This document shows positions 46,925 to 61,675 of a stretch of 64,000 bases of DNA, in pieces. Location of the stretch: NCBI GenBank assembly GCA_003313425.1, contig NHZP01000006.1, forward strand, positions 124,001 to 188,000, written 5' to 3'. The position numbers and the translations under genes were made by a program. Positions within the stretch are counted from its first letter, which is position 1; each line of letters begins with the position of its first letter. The notes beneath the pieces were generated by a model, which was given only the letters and a program-made list of their open reading frames with translations, made no database searches and was not told the origin of the DNA. This DNA is from Pseudopyrenochaeta lycopersici (lineage: Eukaryota; Ascomycota; Dothideomycetes; Pleosporales; Pseudopyrenochaetaceae).

Positions 46925-49760
46925 GGCGGCTCAAACCAGCCTAGCCCTAGCTGCCGGCAAGGATGGCAGCCCGAGTGCAACAATAGTGGGGATTAGCAGA
47001 GTGTTTCGCGACCTCTTGCGTCTCTGCGTGAATTGGAGGCGGCCGCGTCCAGCACCGCTCGTCAGCAAAGCAGCGTCCTGGCAACCCTCCTTCACTGCGA
47101 GCGAGGGGGGAATGCCAGATTTTTCACCGAGGGCAGACCAGCCTGTCATTCGCCGCTGTACGCGCCTTGGAAGCAACCTTGTAGCGACATGGCCAGCCTA
47201 CGTTTAATTCAACGCCCTTCATTCCAGCGCACGGGGCTAGTGCTGCTGTACCTGCATCGACACCACCCGACTGCTCTACCCCATGATGGACCGCCGTGAG
47301 CATGAAACTCTGTCTCTGCATCCCGCCGCCCGTCTCGACTCCAGAGGGCGCCAATTGTGTACCTCTGCGCCCTGATTGGCCCGCCCCCGTGGCTTGCTAG
47401 CCGTTCGTCACCACCGCCATCACCCACCCATGTACGCGAGCCCATCCGCGTGCTCTGTCGCTGCTGGTGTCCGCCCTCTCCTGCCGCGCCCTGACTGGCT
47501 GCGCCGCGGTCGGCCTCGCACTCGAATTTCCTGAGGGTGTCTTGCAAAGTGAGTCCACCATTTGGAAACACTCCAGCCCGCCTGCTCTCCGCCTATCGAG
47601 GGCGCCTCATTGGCCGCGAGCCGATATGGCTCTCGTGCAAAAAAGTCAAGCTTTCTGCACCCCCGAAATTGAGAACAACTTCGGCCCTGCACGTCGATCA
47701 AAATGTGATTCGACCACACTACCCTGCACGCCTACTAGCAGCCCATCTCCAGAGCCAGGCACTTCAGAGTCAGGCACCGAACGAAGCGACTGTGCACCAC
47801 ACCCAGACTCACATGCACGCAGCTCGCTTCGCCCACCACTGACTTTGGAACATTTCGTGCCTCTGTAATGTGCTCCTCGTACCACTTGCGCCGTCATGTC
47901 AAATCCCGCACTGCGAGACCTGCAATTGCACTGAAACACTACCGTCCTCAGCCGAGCTCGGGATGCAGGGACCCGCAGATGCCCACCAGACGCCGCAATA
48001 GTTCCTTCCGGTGGTCACGTTGTGAGAATGCCTAGTTACTTTTTTGACAATGTAGCTGGCATGTCCGTGCGAATCTGCCTAGATCTCGACCACTGCTCAA
48101 ACGCATCTAGGCCGCTCTGTAGAAAGCTGCACACAGGATATACTTGCTCCCCTACTCAATGCAAGCCTGCAGGAGCTCTGGCGCCGCCTGGTGCTGCACC
48201 TCTGCTGCATGACAAGGCATAGATTCCGTCTTCACGAACCTACTCCGCTTACTACTGCGGGGCTGCATCAGGGGGAGATGAGCTACAAGCTGCTCGAGAA
48301 ACAATTTCGCCTTTGCTTTTTAGCCGGTGCAACTGGGGCAATCGTCGTGGAAATAAAGTACGACAATTATGATGCGAAGCGACCAACATTATTTCTACAT
48401 CAGGAACCTGACAGGCCTCTTGACTGCACTCGTCTGCACTCGCTTCTCTACGCTTTTCAGGGTCCGCGTGTCATATGCACGGAGAACCTGAGGCATCAGG
48501 AGCAACAGAAAACCGACCAGCATACACTCTACGGTCGGAACTATTGTTTCCGACCAAAGAACCCTCCCTGTTCGAACTTGATCTCCCGAACCTAAATATA
48601 CATTTCTGCAAGTCGAATATCCGAGATTTGCCAATGGACACGACTCAATTTCACAAAACACTACTGACAATTGCCTCGACGGATATTACCCTAGGATCGC
48701 CCTTTCGAAACACCCTCTGACTTGTAGCCTGGTCCTGGACTATATCATCTCAGCTCCTGGCCCACCGTGTCAACGTCACCCTCTAGACATGTAAAACACT
48801 TGCAGTGCTATCTCAAATACTCCATCGCTGTCTCTACACCCGGGGAATCCGCACTCCGGCGCTTCCATAGCACACCCACGCACTCGACTACGTCGCTCAG
48901 ATGCGGCTCCTCGCAACCTTGTCTGTCGGGGTCCTCAGCCCAGACCCACGCCTCCCGGTCCCCTAGTGTGGAGAAGTTTGGTGAACAGCTGGAAGCGGAC
49001 GCCCAGCTAGGTTTCAATAACGCCCTATCGGAGCGCCATGAGATTTGGTTTGCGCCACAACCACTTTTCAATACTCACTTATCACTTGTGACTAGCCACC
49101 CAGCTTCAATTGCCGTTCTTGATACTAATGGTAGTATCCAAGGTACCTATGATTTCTGGCTTGTCACTTCATCTCACCATACACTACCGTTTCAAACGAA
49201 TCATTGAACATGCAAACCACTTTTCTCCAATCAAAGTCCGCGGTAAGCGTCTTCATCGAGATCATAAAGTGAGCCACAGCAGCCATGTGCTCCTCCTCGC
49301 CGAACATCGAGTTGGCTCGTCGGTGGCTGGATGCCCTAAGTATAGCTATTGAACACAAAGTCCCAATTGGGTTCTGACAGAGCCGCCGGGGCAACTGTGG
49401 AACCACGTCTGTAATCCTCCAAGCGAGTCTTGTGCAACGCTGCTGTGCAACTAGGCGGCTGACGGGAAGTACGCTAGAGATAACGATTGTCTAAGTGGAA
49501 TGTTCATGACATAATCTTGGCTGCGGAGAGGTTGAGGCTTCCGTGATAAGTTGTTAGTCGTATACAATATATTCTTATATTGCCTTATCTTCATCGTAGT
49601 TGAGCGGGGAACGGGTGATGTGTATCAAAGGTTCTCGCAGCTGAATAATCGCATGTTGGAGATCGAGCAAAGATTAGGCTGTAGACCCAGAATATTGTAT
49701 CGTAGACGCCGGTCCATGCATTCGTGCTGTACAGTATCATACAATAATATATCATCCACC
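46925..49760. other. 2.8-kb region without a supported gene
   Basis: The left part, probably RhoGAP promoter and leader, is GC-rich with overlapping open frames on both strands. The right part has ORFs of up to 146 codons (plus 48767-49207) without domains or good splice context. I see no RNA gene or repeat. Confidence 0.45.
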
Positions 49761-50309
49761 TCACATCGACACCCGTCCAGTCCCACCTCGTTCCATCTTG
49801 TTCAACCGCCGAGCAGTCGCAATCTGATATCGTTATTAGCATACATTCAAACATCATCACCTGGCCCTGCCAATTCAAACACCAAGTTCTGCTTACCTGT
49901 GTCCTTGTGCGCTGACCCCTTACTGGCAGCCCCATAGCATGCCGTCTTCCCCGGTAGGTCCCCATATCTCGCAACCGCCGAATGTCATCCTGGACTTGTC
50001 TGCGCAGGTCGTTTTCAATCTTCAGATTCGCGAGCTCGGCGGTCAGGTCCATGACGGTTGCGTTTTTCAGCGAGCCGACCTTGGCCCAGGGGTGGATGTA
50101 GAACTTCGCCATGATCTTCTGCGAGACCTTGGGGCCGATGCCGAAGAAGGATTCCAGGGAGCGCTGCGTGGAAGGGTTAGGCGCGTGGGAATGCTGGGGG
50201 GATGGGGGGTTGTACTTTTACGAGGGTCGCTTCAGTGAAGCTGAAACCGTTGATGAACACCTAGATTAATCAGCGCGGCTCTGCTCTACTCCAATTGACG
50301 ACGTACCAT
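49761..50309 (-). CDS. Mitochondrial small-subunit ribosomal protein S13 (uS13m, SWS2-like)
   Basis: Minus strand, four exons: 50309-50307 (only the ATG), 50260-50222, 50163-49897 and 49823-49761, giving 123 aa. The introns are 46 nt (GTACGT..ATCTAG), 58 nt (GTAAAA..ACGCAG) and 73 nt (GTAAGC..TATCAG). Spliced, the protein begins MVFINGFSFTEATL. It continues with SFFGIGPKVSQKIMAKF, the helix-two-turns-helix of uS13, then the helical middle and the basic RRHAMGLPVRGQRTRTQ motif that contacts 16S-like rRNA. It ends IATARRLNKMERGG. Family length (about 120 aa) is matched exactly. It sits at the subunit head of the mitochondrial ribosome. It is divergent from cyclophilin B with only 260 bases between the two start codons. 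Confidence 0.9.
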
Positions 50310-50569
50310 GGCGCTGCACCCTCTATGACAGTTTTCTCGGTGTTGAACGGCGTCTGTAACCGTCTCTGCTCCGACGAGGATGTGTAAATTTCGCCTTGCC
50401 GGTTGCGGAAGGCGGTCGGGGCCGGCAAGTGGCAAGGTGCGACATGGCGGGCAAGCACTAAAACACCACGTTTCAACAGCTCCTCCACCATTGCACCTTC
50501 ACAGGGGCTGAACAAGACCTTATAACCCCACTCCACTCCCCGAATTGACCAGAGCCACGACCTGGCATC
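50310..50569. promoter_or_regulatory. Compact divergent promoter, mitochondrial S13 and cyclophilin B
   Basis: Only 260 bases separate the two divergent start codons, so both promoters share this interval. A minus-strand open frame crosses it but is leader sequence of S13. No specific factor site is claimed. Confidence 0.6.
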
Positions 50570-51663
50570 ATGGCTTCTATTCAGAGATTCGTCATCTCTT
50601 TCCTCCTGATCCTTTCGGTCGCTTTCGTCTTCTTTGCGCAGGCCTCAGAGGCGACGAAGGGCCCCAAGATCACCCACAAGGTGTGTACACGTGTAGCATC
50701 GGTGGCACAGTGCGTTGCTAACCTATTTGAAGGTGTACTTCGATATCACTCACGGTGATGAGGAGCTCGGCCGTGTCGTGATTGGTCTCTATGGCAAGAC
50801 GGTCCCCAAGACCGCTGAGAACTTCCGGTACGTCAATGCCGACATGCAATGACCTTCACGTGCTTATCATGGTTCAGTGCTCTAGCTACTGGCGAGAAGG
50901 GCTACGGCTACGAGGGCTCTACTTTCCACCGTGTGATCAAGCAATTCATGATCCAGGGTGGCGACTTCACCAATGGCGACGGCACGGGCGGCAAGAGCAT
51001 CTACGGATCCAAGTTCCCCGACGAGAACTTCAAGCTCAAGCACACCCGCAAGGGTCTTCTCAGCATGGCCAACAGCGGCAAGGACACAAACGGCTCGCAG
51101 TTCTTCATCACCACCGTCGTCACCAGCTGGCTCGACGGGCGCCACGTCGTCTTCGGCGAGGTCCTCGAGGGCTACGAAGTCGTCGAGAAGGTCGAGAACG
51201 TGCCCAAGGGCTCCGGCGACAAGCCTGTCAAGACGGTCAAGATCGCCAAGAGCGGTGAGCTCGAGGTGCCAGAGGAAGGTATTCACGCGGAACTCTAAGC
51301 CAGTGCGCGACGTCGTGCTGGCGAATCAGGTGGAGAGCTGCTGATAGTTTACTTTTTCTTCAAGATACATACGGCACTGCAGAACCCATGGTTGCAGGCG
51401 ACAATCTCGATGTTACTGCTACTTCTTCCTCTCAGTCAAACAAGGTGAGCGAGGTAGCGAGCATTCCTGCCGCAAAGGAGGATTCAACAAAGTCGAAGAT
51501 TCCGGGCCTGGCTGCTGCTTCTTCTTCTACGGATGAGGGCCTCACGGTCGCTCAGAAGCTTATGTTTATTGGAGGCGTGGTTGCTGTCTGCACTCTCTTT
51601 CTTCGCTCGCGTGGTGGTAAAGCCGTGGGAACGGGCAGCTTCAAGGAGAAGAGCATGGCCTAG
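50570..51663 (+). CDS. ER cyclophilin B (peptidyl-prolyl cis-trans isomerase), two predicted C-terminal forms
   Basis: Exons are 50570-50680, 50733-50827, 50878-51278 and 51365-51663. The signal peptide is residues 1-28 (hydrophobic [11 protein letters not shown]). The cyclophilin domain shows [20 protein letters not shown] with the catalytic Arg, [16 protein letters not shown], and [13 protein letters not shown] with the cyclosporin-contacting Trp. It catalyses proline isomerisation during folding in the secretory pathway. With the last intron spliced (51279-51364) the protein has 301 aa. It ends with a Ser/Thr-rich linker, a membrane segment ([15 protein letters not shown]) and [19 protein letters not shown]. 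If the intron is retained, translation stops at 51298, giving a 208-aa soluble protein ending in HAEL, close to HDEL. Exons 1-3 are certain; exon 4 rests on good splice signals and a coherent reading frame. Confidence 0.92.
51279..51364 (+). other. Candidate alternatively retained 3' intron of the cyclophilin B gene
   Basis: It is 86 nt, beginning GTATTC and ending with a CTGAT-like branch site and a pyrimidine-rich TTTACTTTTTCTTCAAG. Retention puts a stop codon 18 bases in, after codons that read GIHAEL; removal fuses a membrane-anchor exon in frame (phase 1). The unusual donor (GTATTC) would favour partial splicing. The splice signals are seen; regulated retention is inference. Confidence 0.6.
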
Positions 51664-54477
<2,814 letters not shown>

Positions 54478-55891
54478 ATCCGACCTTCGTTGCTACACGA
54501 TGCAGCCATCCCAGGCTCTAATTTCTTGTCTGCGATACCCTGGGACGTCGTGTCGCTAAATCCGGCGGCCTGCTTTCCATTTTTTTTACCATTGTTGATT
54601 GTTTCCTGCGAGTCCTTCAGTTACTTCGGATCGATACGGAATCCCGGAATCACATACCCCAACCAGCATATAGACAGCGACTGTTTCTCTGCGGCTCTGC
54701 CTTTTTCCGAGCTCCACTTGCACAGGATACCCTTTCGACGCACTTTCGTCGAGCTCGAGTATAGACGGCAGAACCACCCGCCTTTCCACGGAAAGGCATG
54801 CATTACGAACATTTTACGCCTTCGCTCTTCGCTAAGCATGCTGCTTGGGAGCCATAGATCTCGCTTTCCGGGTTTCCACACGCGGACGACCTCTGTTTAG
54901 TTATTTTTTCATTTACCACAAAAGCGATTCCTTTTCCCTGGTCATACCCCTCGACGACAACGTCTTTTTCGTCGTCCTTTGTCTCTGGTCTCTCCACACG
55001 CGGAGGGAAGCGCGACCTCTTTAGGGACGACGGAAATGGTTTGCTGGTTAATGCTCGCACATAGATGGCGTTCATGATGTTACCCCTCACCTTTCTCTGT
55101 TGATGAGGAGGGTTTCGCGAAGGAAATACCCCGGTTCTTTGTGGTAACCATCATGGTGGCCGTCTTTAGGGCCAGTTCGGCGGTGGGACTGATAGCTAGG
55201 TTTGGTTTGCATCTACACGCATGCCGACATGCGCACTTTATGACATGGGCAAGGGGAGTCTGATAAAAGCACAGTTTCGAGCAAACTATTCGTTAGATAG
55301 ACTAGCATGGTCTGTATTATATGCAACCTGTGCACTCAATGCATGCGAAATGATACTTTGCACCCATACTCTACTACCACTACGTGACATGTTCTTGTCC
55401 ATGACACGTGCACTCTCCAGACTCTCCTCGGGTGCTGCGGCAGTCTAGCGATGTGCAGATGTCTGTAGTTGGCTGTGGTAAGCTAAGGATCAGCATCCTG
55501 GTGATATGATGCCAGTTCCCGATAAAATCTGTCCTGCCTCCCAGCAGGGCGGCACTATAATCTAGAACCTCAACGGAGATACGTTGTTCCGGTCCGGACG
55601 GGTTCGCGATGCGATCGCGTTGAATGGCGCAGCTTATTCAAGGGACCTTAGCGCGAAAGCTTGGGCTCGTCTGCACCTTCCCCGAGCTCCGTGTCGTCCT
55701 TCTCAATGATTCCGTGATTAAGATTGTCGGTGTTGAAGACTTGAAGATCTCCTGCTGTCTTTGAAACCCGATACGGAGCTTGAGCGCAACCTAACACACA
55801 GCCAATCCTTGAGCGCTGCTGGACCCCAAGCCAATCCCAGGGAGGCTGTCAAATCCAGAGCCTGTGTCGCGCCCACCATCTGATCCTCCCC
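54478..55891. other. Ded1 3' flank and Ies1 promoter
   Basis: 1.4 kb without a supported gene. Short open frames (up to 136 codons) have irregular composition. T-rich stretches shortly after 54590 fit a 3' untranslated region. Confidence 0.5.
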
Positions 55892-58388
55892 ATGGAAGAC
55901 ACACCGGCCGCCACGGCACCTCCACCTCCTCGCGCCGACGAGCCCGACTCCAGAAACAGCCTGCGACACATTTTAGCGGCAGAGCCCGCCATGGACGACA
56001 CGAAGCCCTCTCCATCGCAAGCGAACACACCTGTCCCTGAAGACAGCGAACCTCCAGCAGAGGCGCAAGAGGCGTCCAAGCCTGCGACCGAGGGCGACGC
56101 CGCGAAACCGCAGTACACGGCGACGACGACAACAACCCGCCGCAATGCAAATGGCAGTGTGTCATCGGTGTACAGTGGGAACAAGATCAAGCATCTGAAG
56201 AAAGACGACGGCATCCCGCTATGGCGCAAGGACATCCAGTACGACTTTTTGAAGCTGGTCTTCGAGGACGACAAGCGCGTCTTCACCAAGCAGTCGGACT
56301 CAACAAGCGGACACACATTTGCAGACATTTACCTCGATGCCATGGCCAAGAGCAGCAAGTGCAGCAAGATCCTAAAGGACAAGCTGTTGACTGAGCGCCC
56401 AGCTGCCATCAACATGGCCATGGTGTGTCTGTTGGTCAACGTCGGGCGCATGAACACCACGCTGAACTGTGAGGACCTTGAAAGCTCTCTAGAGAGCCTT
56501 TGCTGACCCGCTGCAGTCTTCCCTGAGATGCGAGCCCAACTGCGAACCTACCACTCCATTCCCTCCCTCCAAGCCCACCAAGACCCAAACGCCTACAAGC
56601 AGCTTCAAGATGCGCCACGGCTAAAGTCGATCCTGAAGGGAGCCACCGAGGACACTGAGCAGCCTAGCACCATTGAGGAGATCATGTCAGCTCCCATTCC
56701 GCGCACGAATCCCGTCAACCTGATCTTCGTCCTGTCACAGTATGCGCCCAAGATCTCAGAGCTCCACTTCTTCCCGCCCCGCGACTTCTTCGACCTCGTC
56801 ATGCGCTCGAATCTGAGCAGTAAGAGTCGGGCCGTGGCATTCCTGTGGCTCATGTGGTGGTACCTTGAAAGCGACTTCTCCAAAGACGCCGCTGAAAACA
56901 ATCCCTTTGGACCTGGTCAGCTTGGGCCCGCCGAAGACCCAGCGACAGCCGAGTTCCCGGTCAAGTGTCCGCCCTTCGAGCTCTTGACACCTGACCAAGA
57001 GGTTTTGGAGAATGTGGATACTGCAGACGAGAAGAGCTTTGGCGAGGTCAAGCGCAAAGAGAGGATTGCCATTCTGGCAAGTGATATGGCGCCTGTTGTT
57101 ACGGGCCCTAAGCGTACCAATAAGAAGGGTAAGTCGCATTTTCCTTTGCTTTGCTACTGAACGTTCCACCGCGTGTGGTGTTACCCCGTGATTTATTTGG
57201 AAGGAACGAGCGATTACCTCCCGCTTCCACGCCTGTCACAACCTATCCGAGCGAATCTGACCTGTTCCTAGCTTTCAATCAGAACCCGGTCTTCTCAGTT
57301 CTGGCCGATGACGGTGCTTCTACACCTGGACGGGATCGACAGTCACCATCTCATGGTACGTGAAAATTGGTATATCGGATGAGGAGTTATTTGACTAATA
57401 TATTATAGGGTCTGGAAGAGGTCGTGGTAAACTGGCTAAATCGATCATCGAGAAAGAATACCCATCAGATACCGACCGTACACGCTCCGTCTCGCCCCCC
57501 CTAAGTGTTTATAATACTGGAAAGAAGTCTACGCCCAATATGCGTATCAACACGCTTCTTAATGAGGACGGTCCCGTGTCGACTCCTGCACCAAAGGGCC
57601 CCGGTCGCGGCAACTGGTCACGCAACCGCGCCACAAACACTGGCGGTGCAAGCGCCCGCAGCTTCAAGACCAAGCTAGATGCTGCAGCCTCCCAAGACGG
57701 GCAATCACCGTCCACCATGGCACCGACTTTCAACGGCCCGCATGGTTTCTACCTGCCGCTCAATGGTTCAGATCCCTCGCACAAACGTACCCGTCCGCTG
57801 ACACAACACCAACTTGCTGTTGAGCAATACCGTCGTAGGCGAGTTGATGTTATCCTCGATCGCGGAATCCGCATTGAATACAAGGCCGCCTCCAAACGCC
57901 GCAAAAAGGCAAATACATTCATGCAGAGCTGGATCAGGTGTAAAGGTATGCCGGATGGGTACGACACTGACGAAGAGACGCATGCCCAAACTATGCATCA
58001 GCAAGATATTGAGGTTGGGACGAAGACACCACCACCCATGCCTGCGGGACTTGTACCGTTGGATTTTGGTGGAGAGGTCAACGATCATGGAGAAGAGAGT
58101 TACTATAGGGCGAAAATGCTTTCAAGAGCATTGAGAAGGTTGGAACGCTGGGAAGGTGGCAAGCACGTACCCAGAGGTAGACCGAAGGGTGAGAACCGGG
58201 ACGGTGGTCAAGATGTCCAGCCCGTCATGGACGATGATGACGAGGATGAGGATGAAGACATGCTGGACGCAGAAGACGCCTTAGACAGGCGCGAGGACAG
58301 CGATTCTGACGACGACGAAGATATGGACATGGGAAGAGAGCAAGCGTGGGATTCTCAAACCTTGCCGCCGTTGGCGCACATGCGCTAA
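55892..58388 (+). CDS. ies1: INO80 complex subunit 1 (Ies1)
   Basis: Predicted exons are 55892-56468, 56517-57128, 57204-57355 and 57409-58388, about 770 aa. Ies1 is an ascomycete-specific subunit of the INO80 chromatin remodeller. After a disordered acidic start the conserved core reads DGIPLWRKDIQYDFLKLVF, TFADIYLDAMAKSSKCSKIL, AINMAMVCLLVNVGRMNTTL (exon 1), and FFPEMRAQLRTYHSIPSLQ, RTNPVNLIFVLSQYAPK, SRAVAFLWLMWWYLES (exon 2). Exon 4 has VDVILDRGIRIEYKAASKRR and ends in an acidic Asp/Glu tail. The exon 2 to exon 3 junction is not solved: the only usable GTAAGT and AAG sites join the two frames one base out of step. The exon 3 frame clearly continues into exon 4, so a small indel, sequencing error or an unseen splice site must be involved. 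Confidence 0.82.
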
Positions 58389-59587
58389 GCCATGTCGGCA
58401 GTTTGTGTTTGTTCCTCAAATTTCTTTCTATTCAAAAGTGTACTTCTAACTATAACCATATTTGGAGTTTCAAGGGAAAGGGGGGCATTGGATAGCGTTT
58501 GCCTACTCGTCCCGTCGCAATTCTCCTCCGGTTTTCTTGTATGGAATAAGATTTTTGTGTACTAAATCGTTTTATGTATCAATCACTTTTTCACAAATGC
58601 TGGCTTCACAGCCTCGGGTGTACTCAATCTACGTGTTTCTTCAGAGAAATTTATTGGTATTTGGCACACGCTGCTTAGTGTGCTGCAATCGTGCTTCAGT
58701 GGCGGTGGCGGAGTACTTTTCCCTTTCTCGCGTGTTCGCTTCTACTTTCCTCCCCTCCTCCGTCTTTCCCCCCGTCTCGAACGCCATCGATGGGTTTTCT
58801 GGCCTTGCTCCTCGCTTCAGGGCTGCGGGGAAGAGGGAAGTGTATCCGGGAAAGACGCTTCTCAGCTTATGCAAGTCATTTCTGTTGTTTTCATGTACGT
58901 CATCGTATTAGAGAAGCTTTTTGTCCGAACAAGTGGTCCGGATGGGCGAGTTTGGGAATGGCTTGCTTTGCGTAATGCTTTCGGACAAGCGGTAAGATGA
59001 CAGTGTCAGGCCATTTTGTATCCGATATGGGTACTTTTCTCGATCTACGTGGCTTTTGGAGGTTAGGCTAGGGGTTATGGTTTTCAGGGGTGAGGCGATG
59101 AGCTGTTTATTTGATAGAGGGGATACACGGGAGTTGCAGCTTGGTTCTAGACCCAGGACGAGAGGCCAAAGATTGGTGTGTTTTGAAGCTGTATGTTCAG
59201 ATTGGCAAAAACTTCCCAGTCATTCGATATAGCGTCTAACCCAGAGCAATGAGTCTTATGACTCCACCAATGTAGCCATAGTGAATGTTGCGAGCACAGG
59301 CCAATCTTACGTCAGCCCATAGCTTCTTTTCGAGGATCTTCCGTCCGTCAACCAGTCACCACGCGTGGACCGTCACCGCATCTTAAACCGCGCCACGCTC
59401 GAAACGTTTCAAGTCTGCGCAACTATGCGGTTTGATATTGATTCGAACCCTTACGAACATCCAGGCTTGGCATCCCGTGCATGGATAATCACCAATTAGG
59501 GTCCCGCTTTCAGAGTTGATCACCGTTTTCCTTCCGCACCTAAACCCCACCGTCTGGCGCAATTCTTAGTTGGTCATTCCCGCGGCC
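58389..59587. other. Intergenic, Ies1 3' flank and regulator promoter
   Basis: No supported gene. A 149-codon plus-strand frame (58462-58911) looks like untranslated sequence. Nothing else was recognised. Confidence 0.5.
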
Positions 59588-61289
59588 ATGCCTAATGTTG
59601 GAAGGCCGTCGAAAGGATGCAAAAATTGCAGGGACAGAAAAGTCAAGGTATAAATCCCAATCTGACCACTGCATCTCGCTAAATGTCATGCAGTGCGACC
59701 AAAAAAGACCATCCTGCTCGCAATGCATACGCGCAGGAAAAGAATGCCATGGCTATCGGGATATGTTGTCGATGATGTTTAAGAATGAAAGTGATGTCGT
59801 TGCAAAGAGGGCAGAGAAAAGATATGAAGAGCTTGCGAAACAGAAAGTACAGCCAGTCTCGAAAAAGGGTGAAGAGGATCACGCTACGGAAAGTACGCGG
59901 ATAGTTCCATGGACACGGTACCCAACTCCCGAAAGCATGGTATTGGAGATCGTCCCATCGATTGAAGATCAAGCCCTAGGGTTCTTCATCGCAAACTACG
60001 TCGCTCAGCCGTCGATCGTACCAAGGGGTCAATTCGAATGGGTCACTGAGCTTTTAAGTCGGCCAGATACTGAGGAAATTCTAACGACTAGCGTGAATGC
60101 GGCAAGTTTGGCCGGATTAGCAAACACTACAAAAAGCCCAGCGATCATGCAGAAAGCCCAAGCAGCCTACGTAGATGCATTACGCGTGACAAATAAGGCT
60201 TTGAGCGTCAGAAAGACTGCTGTGAAAGACAGCACATTGATCTCTGTGATTATGCTAGGAATGTATGAGAATATGGTCTTCCAAGGCAAGCAGTCAATAC
60301 AAGCGTGGGTAAAGCATGTAGCCGGTGCATGTGCTTTGCTCAAGCTTCGAGGAAAAGATCAATTTGAATCTAGCGTGGCAAGACGGATTTTCCACCAGTT
60401 CTACGGCATTGTCCTTCTGGTGGCGCTCGAGACTGGGTCGGCGGTCAATGAAGGAATGCATGAATTGTACGAGGCACTTCACCCTACCTCGGACTACGAT
60501 GTTCATGGACGGCAATTTACGACGAGAGTTGTAAACGTGATGCATGATGCTATAAATCTCAACCAGGACAGGCTCAGCGATCCAGTCACAATGGTCAACA
60601 CGGCTATCAGTATCGACCTCGAGCTGGACAGAATTAAAGCACTCATGCCTAGCATCTGGCACTATGAGACGGTCTATCTGGAAGGCCCATCTGAGTATCA
60701 ATATGGAGACTCTTACCATGTCTATACTGATCCCTGGCTCACCCAGATGTGGAATCATCTCAGGTCTTGCCGGATGTACCTTTACAGAATCATGCGAGAG
60801 AATATAATAAAGGGCGCTGAAAAATACGATCCACCTCTCTTCTCGATGGACCAGATTAGGCCACAGAAAGAGGCTGCAGAGCAGTTCATGCGCGATACGG
60901 CAGCAGGTGTAATTGCATCAGTACCCCAGATCACAGGTATGATCCCGTTTCCAGATCTCTCAAACGTCAAAAGAAAGGGTTCGTCGATGCCCAATCTCAA
61001 AGATCATGCCTTACGCTACAAACTCCAATCACCGGGTACGTTCCTTAATCCATCGAAATCGACTGGCTTGGTCCATCTCATCTGGCCTTTGTTTGCCGCT
61101 GGCCAGTCCGATATTGCCAGCCACGAGATGCGGGAGTGGTGCATAGAGATTCTGCATATAATCGCATTGCGCATTGGGACTAGACAGGCTGTTGTGTTGG
61201 CAGAAGATTTGCAGAAGATACAGTCAGGTCTGCTCTCACCAGCCTCAGAAAGCTCTGATTTTTTCTTCAGTCGTGTGGGCTTGACCTGA
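59588..61289 (+). CDS. Zn2Cys6 fungal transcription factor
   Basis: Two exons, 59588-59647 and 59694-61289, are joined by a 46-nt intron (GTATAA..ATGCAG, phase 0) to give 551 aa. The intron lies inside the DNA-binding domain: joining gives cysteines at residues 11, 14, 21, 28, 31 and 38, spaced C-x2-C-x6-C-x6-C-x2-C-x6-C, with basic RDRKVK between. Without splicing the zinc cluster is lost. The rest is a helical domain typical of the fungal-specific regulatory region (VYLEGPSEYQYGDSYHVYTD, WNHLRSCRMYLYRIMRENII, IWPLFAAGQSDIASHEMREW). It has no second known domain. The alcohol dehydrogenase gene lies 386 bases downstream on the same strand, so a regulatory link is possible but unproven. The ATG at 59588 was taken because the zinc cluster starts ten residues later. 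Confidence 0.9.
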
Positions 61290-61675
61290 TTCAAGTTGGC
61301 CAGATACAAGTGAGATCGCATGATGATATCATACCAAGTATGTGGTAGCCATGAGAATCCCATAGCTGAAGGCTTTATGTACTTGGGAAGCTGCGGCCAA
61401 GAGGTCAACGCTAATTCCAAAGGAGAGCCGGAGGGGAAGTTGGAGAGAGGGTCAGGAGTATCCCCGCACTAATGCTGCAAAGCGGAGTTAAGAGCATCAA
61501 ACGTCACCACCTCTTACCGAGCAGCCAACAGAGAATCGCGCCGGACTTATGAAGGCTATACAAAACGGTTGTTTCTCGGCCTGTGTCATTGCTTGTCACA
61601 ACGACTTTCGACTCCACCTCTCAATTGAGTTCTATCAATCTCGGCCCGGTCAGGGTAGCACAAACCACTGCTGTA
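61290..61675. promoter_or_regulatory. Promoter region of the alcohol dehydrogenase gene
   Basis: These 386 bases lie between two genes on the same strand and contain the regulator's 3' end and the dehydrogenase promoter. No regulator binding site is recognised with confidence. Confidence 0.5.

Noticed and set aside
45959..46944. Several long open frames on both strands
   Set aside because: They are shadows of the GC-rich, Pro/Ser-rich 5' part of the RhoGAP gene.
59425..59465. GATTCGAACCC, resembling the reverse of a tRNA T-arm
   Set aside because: The flanking sequence does not fold into a cloverleaf.
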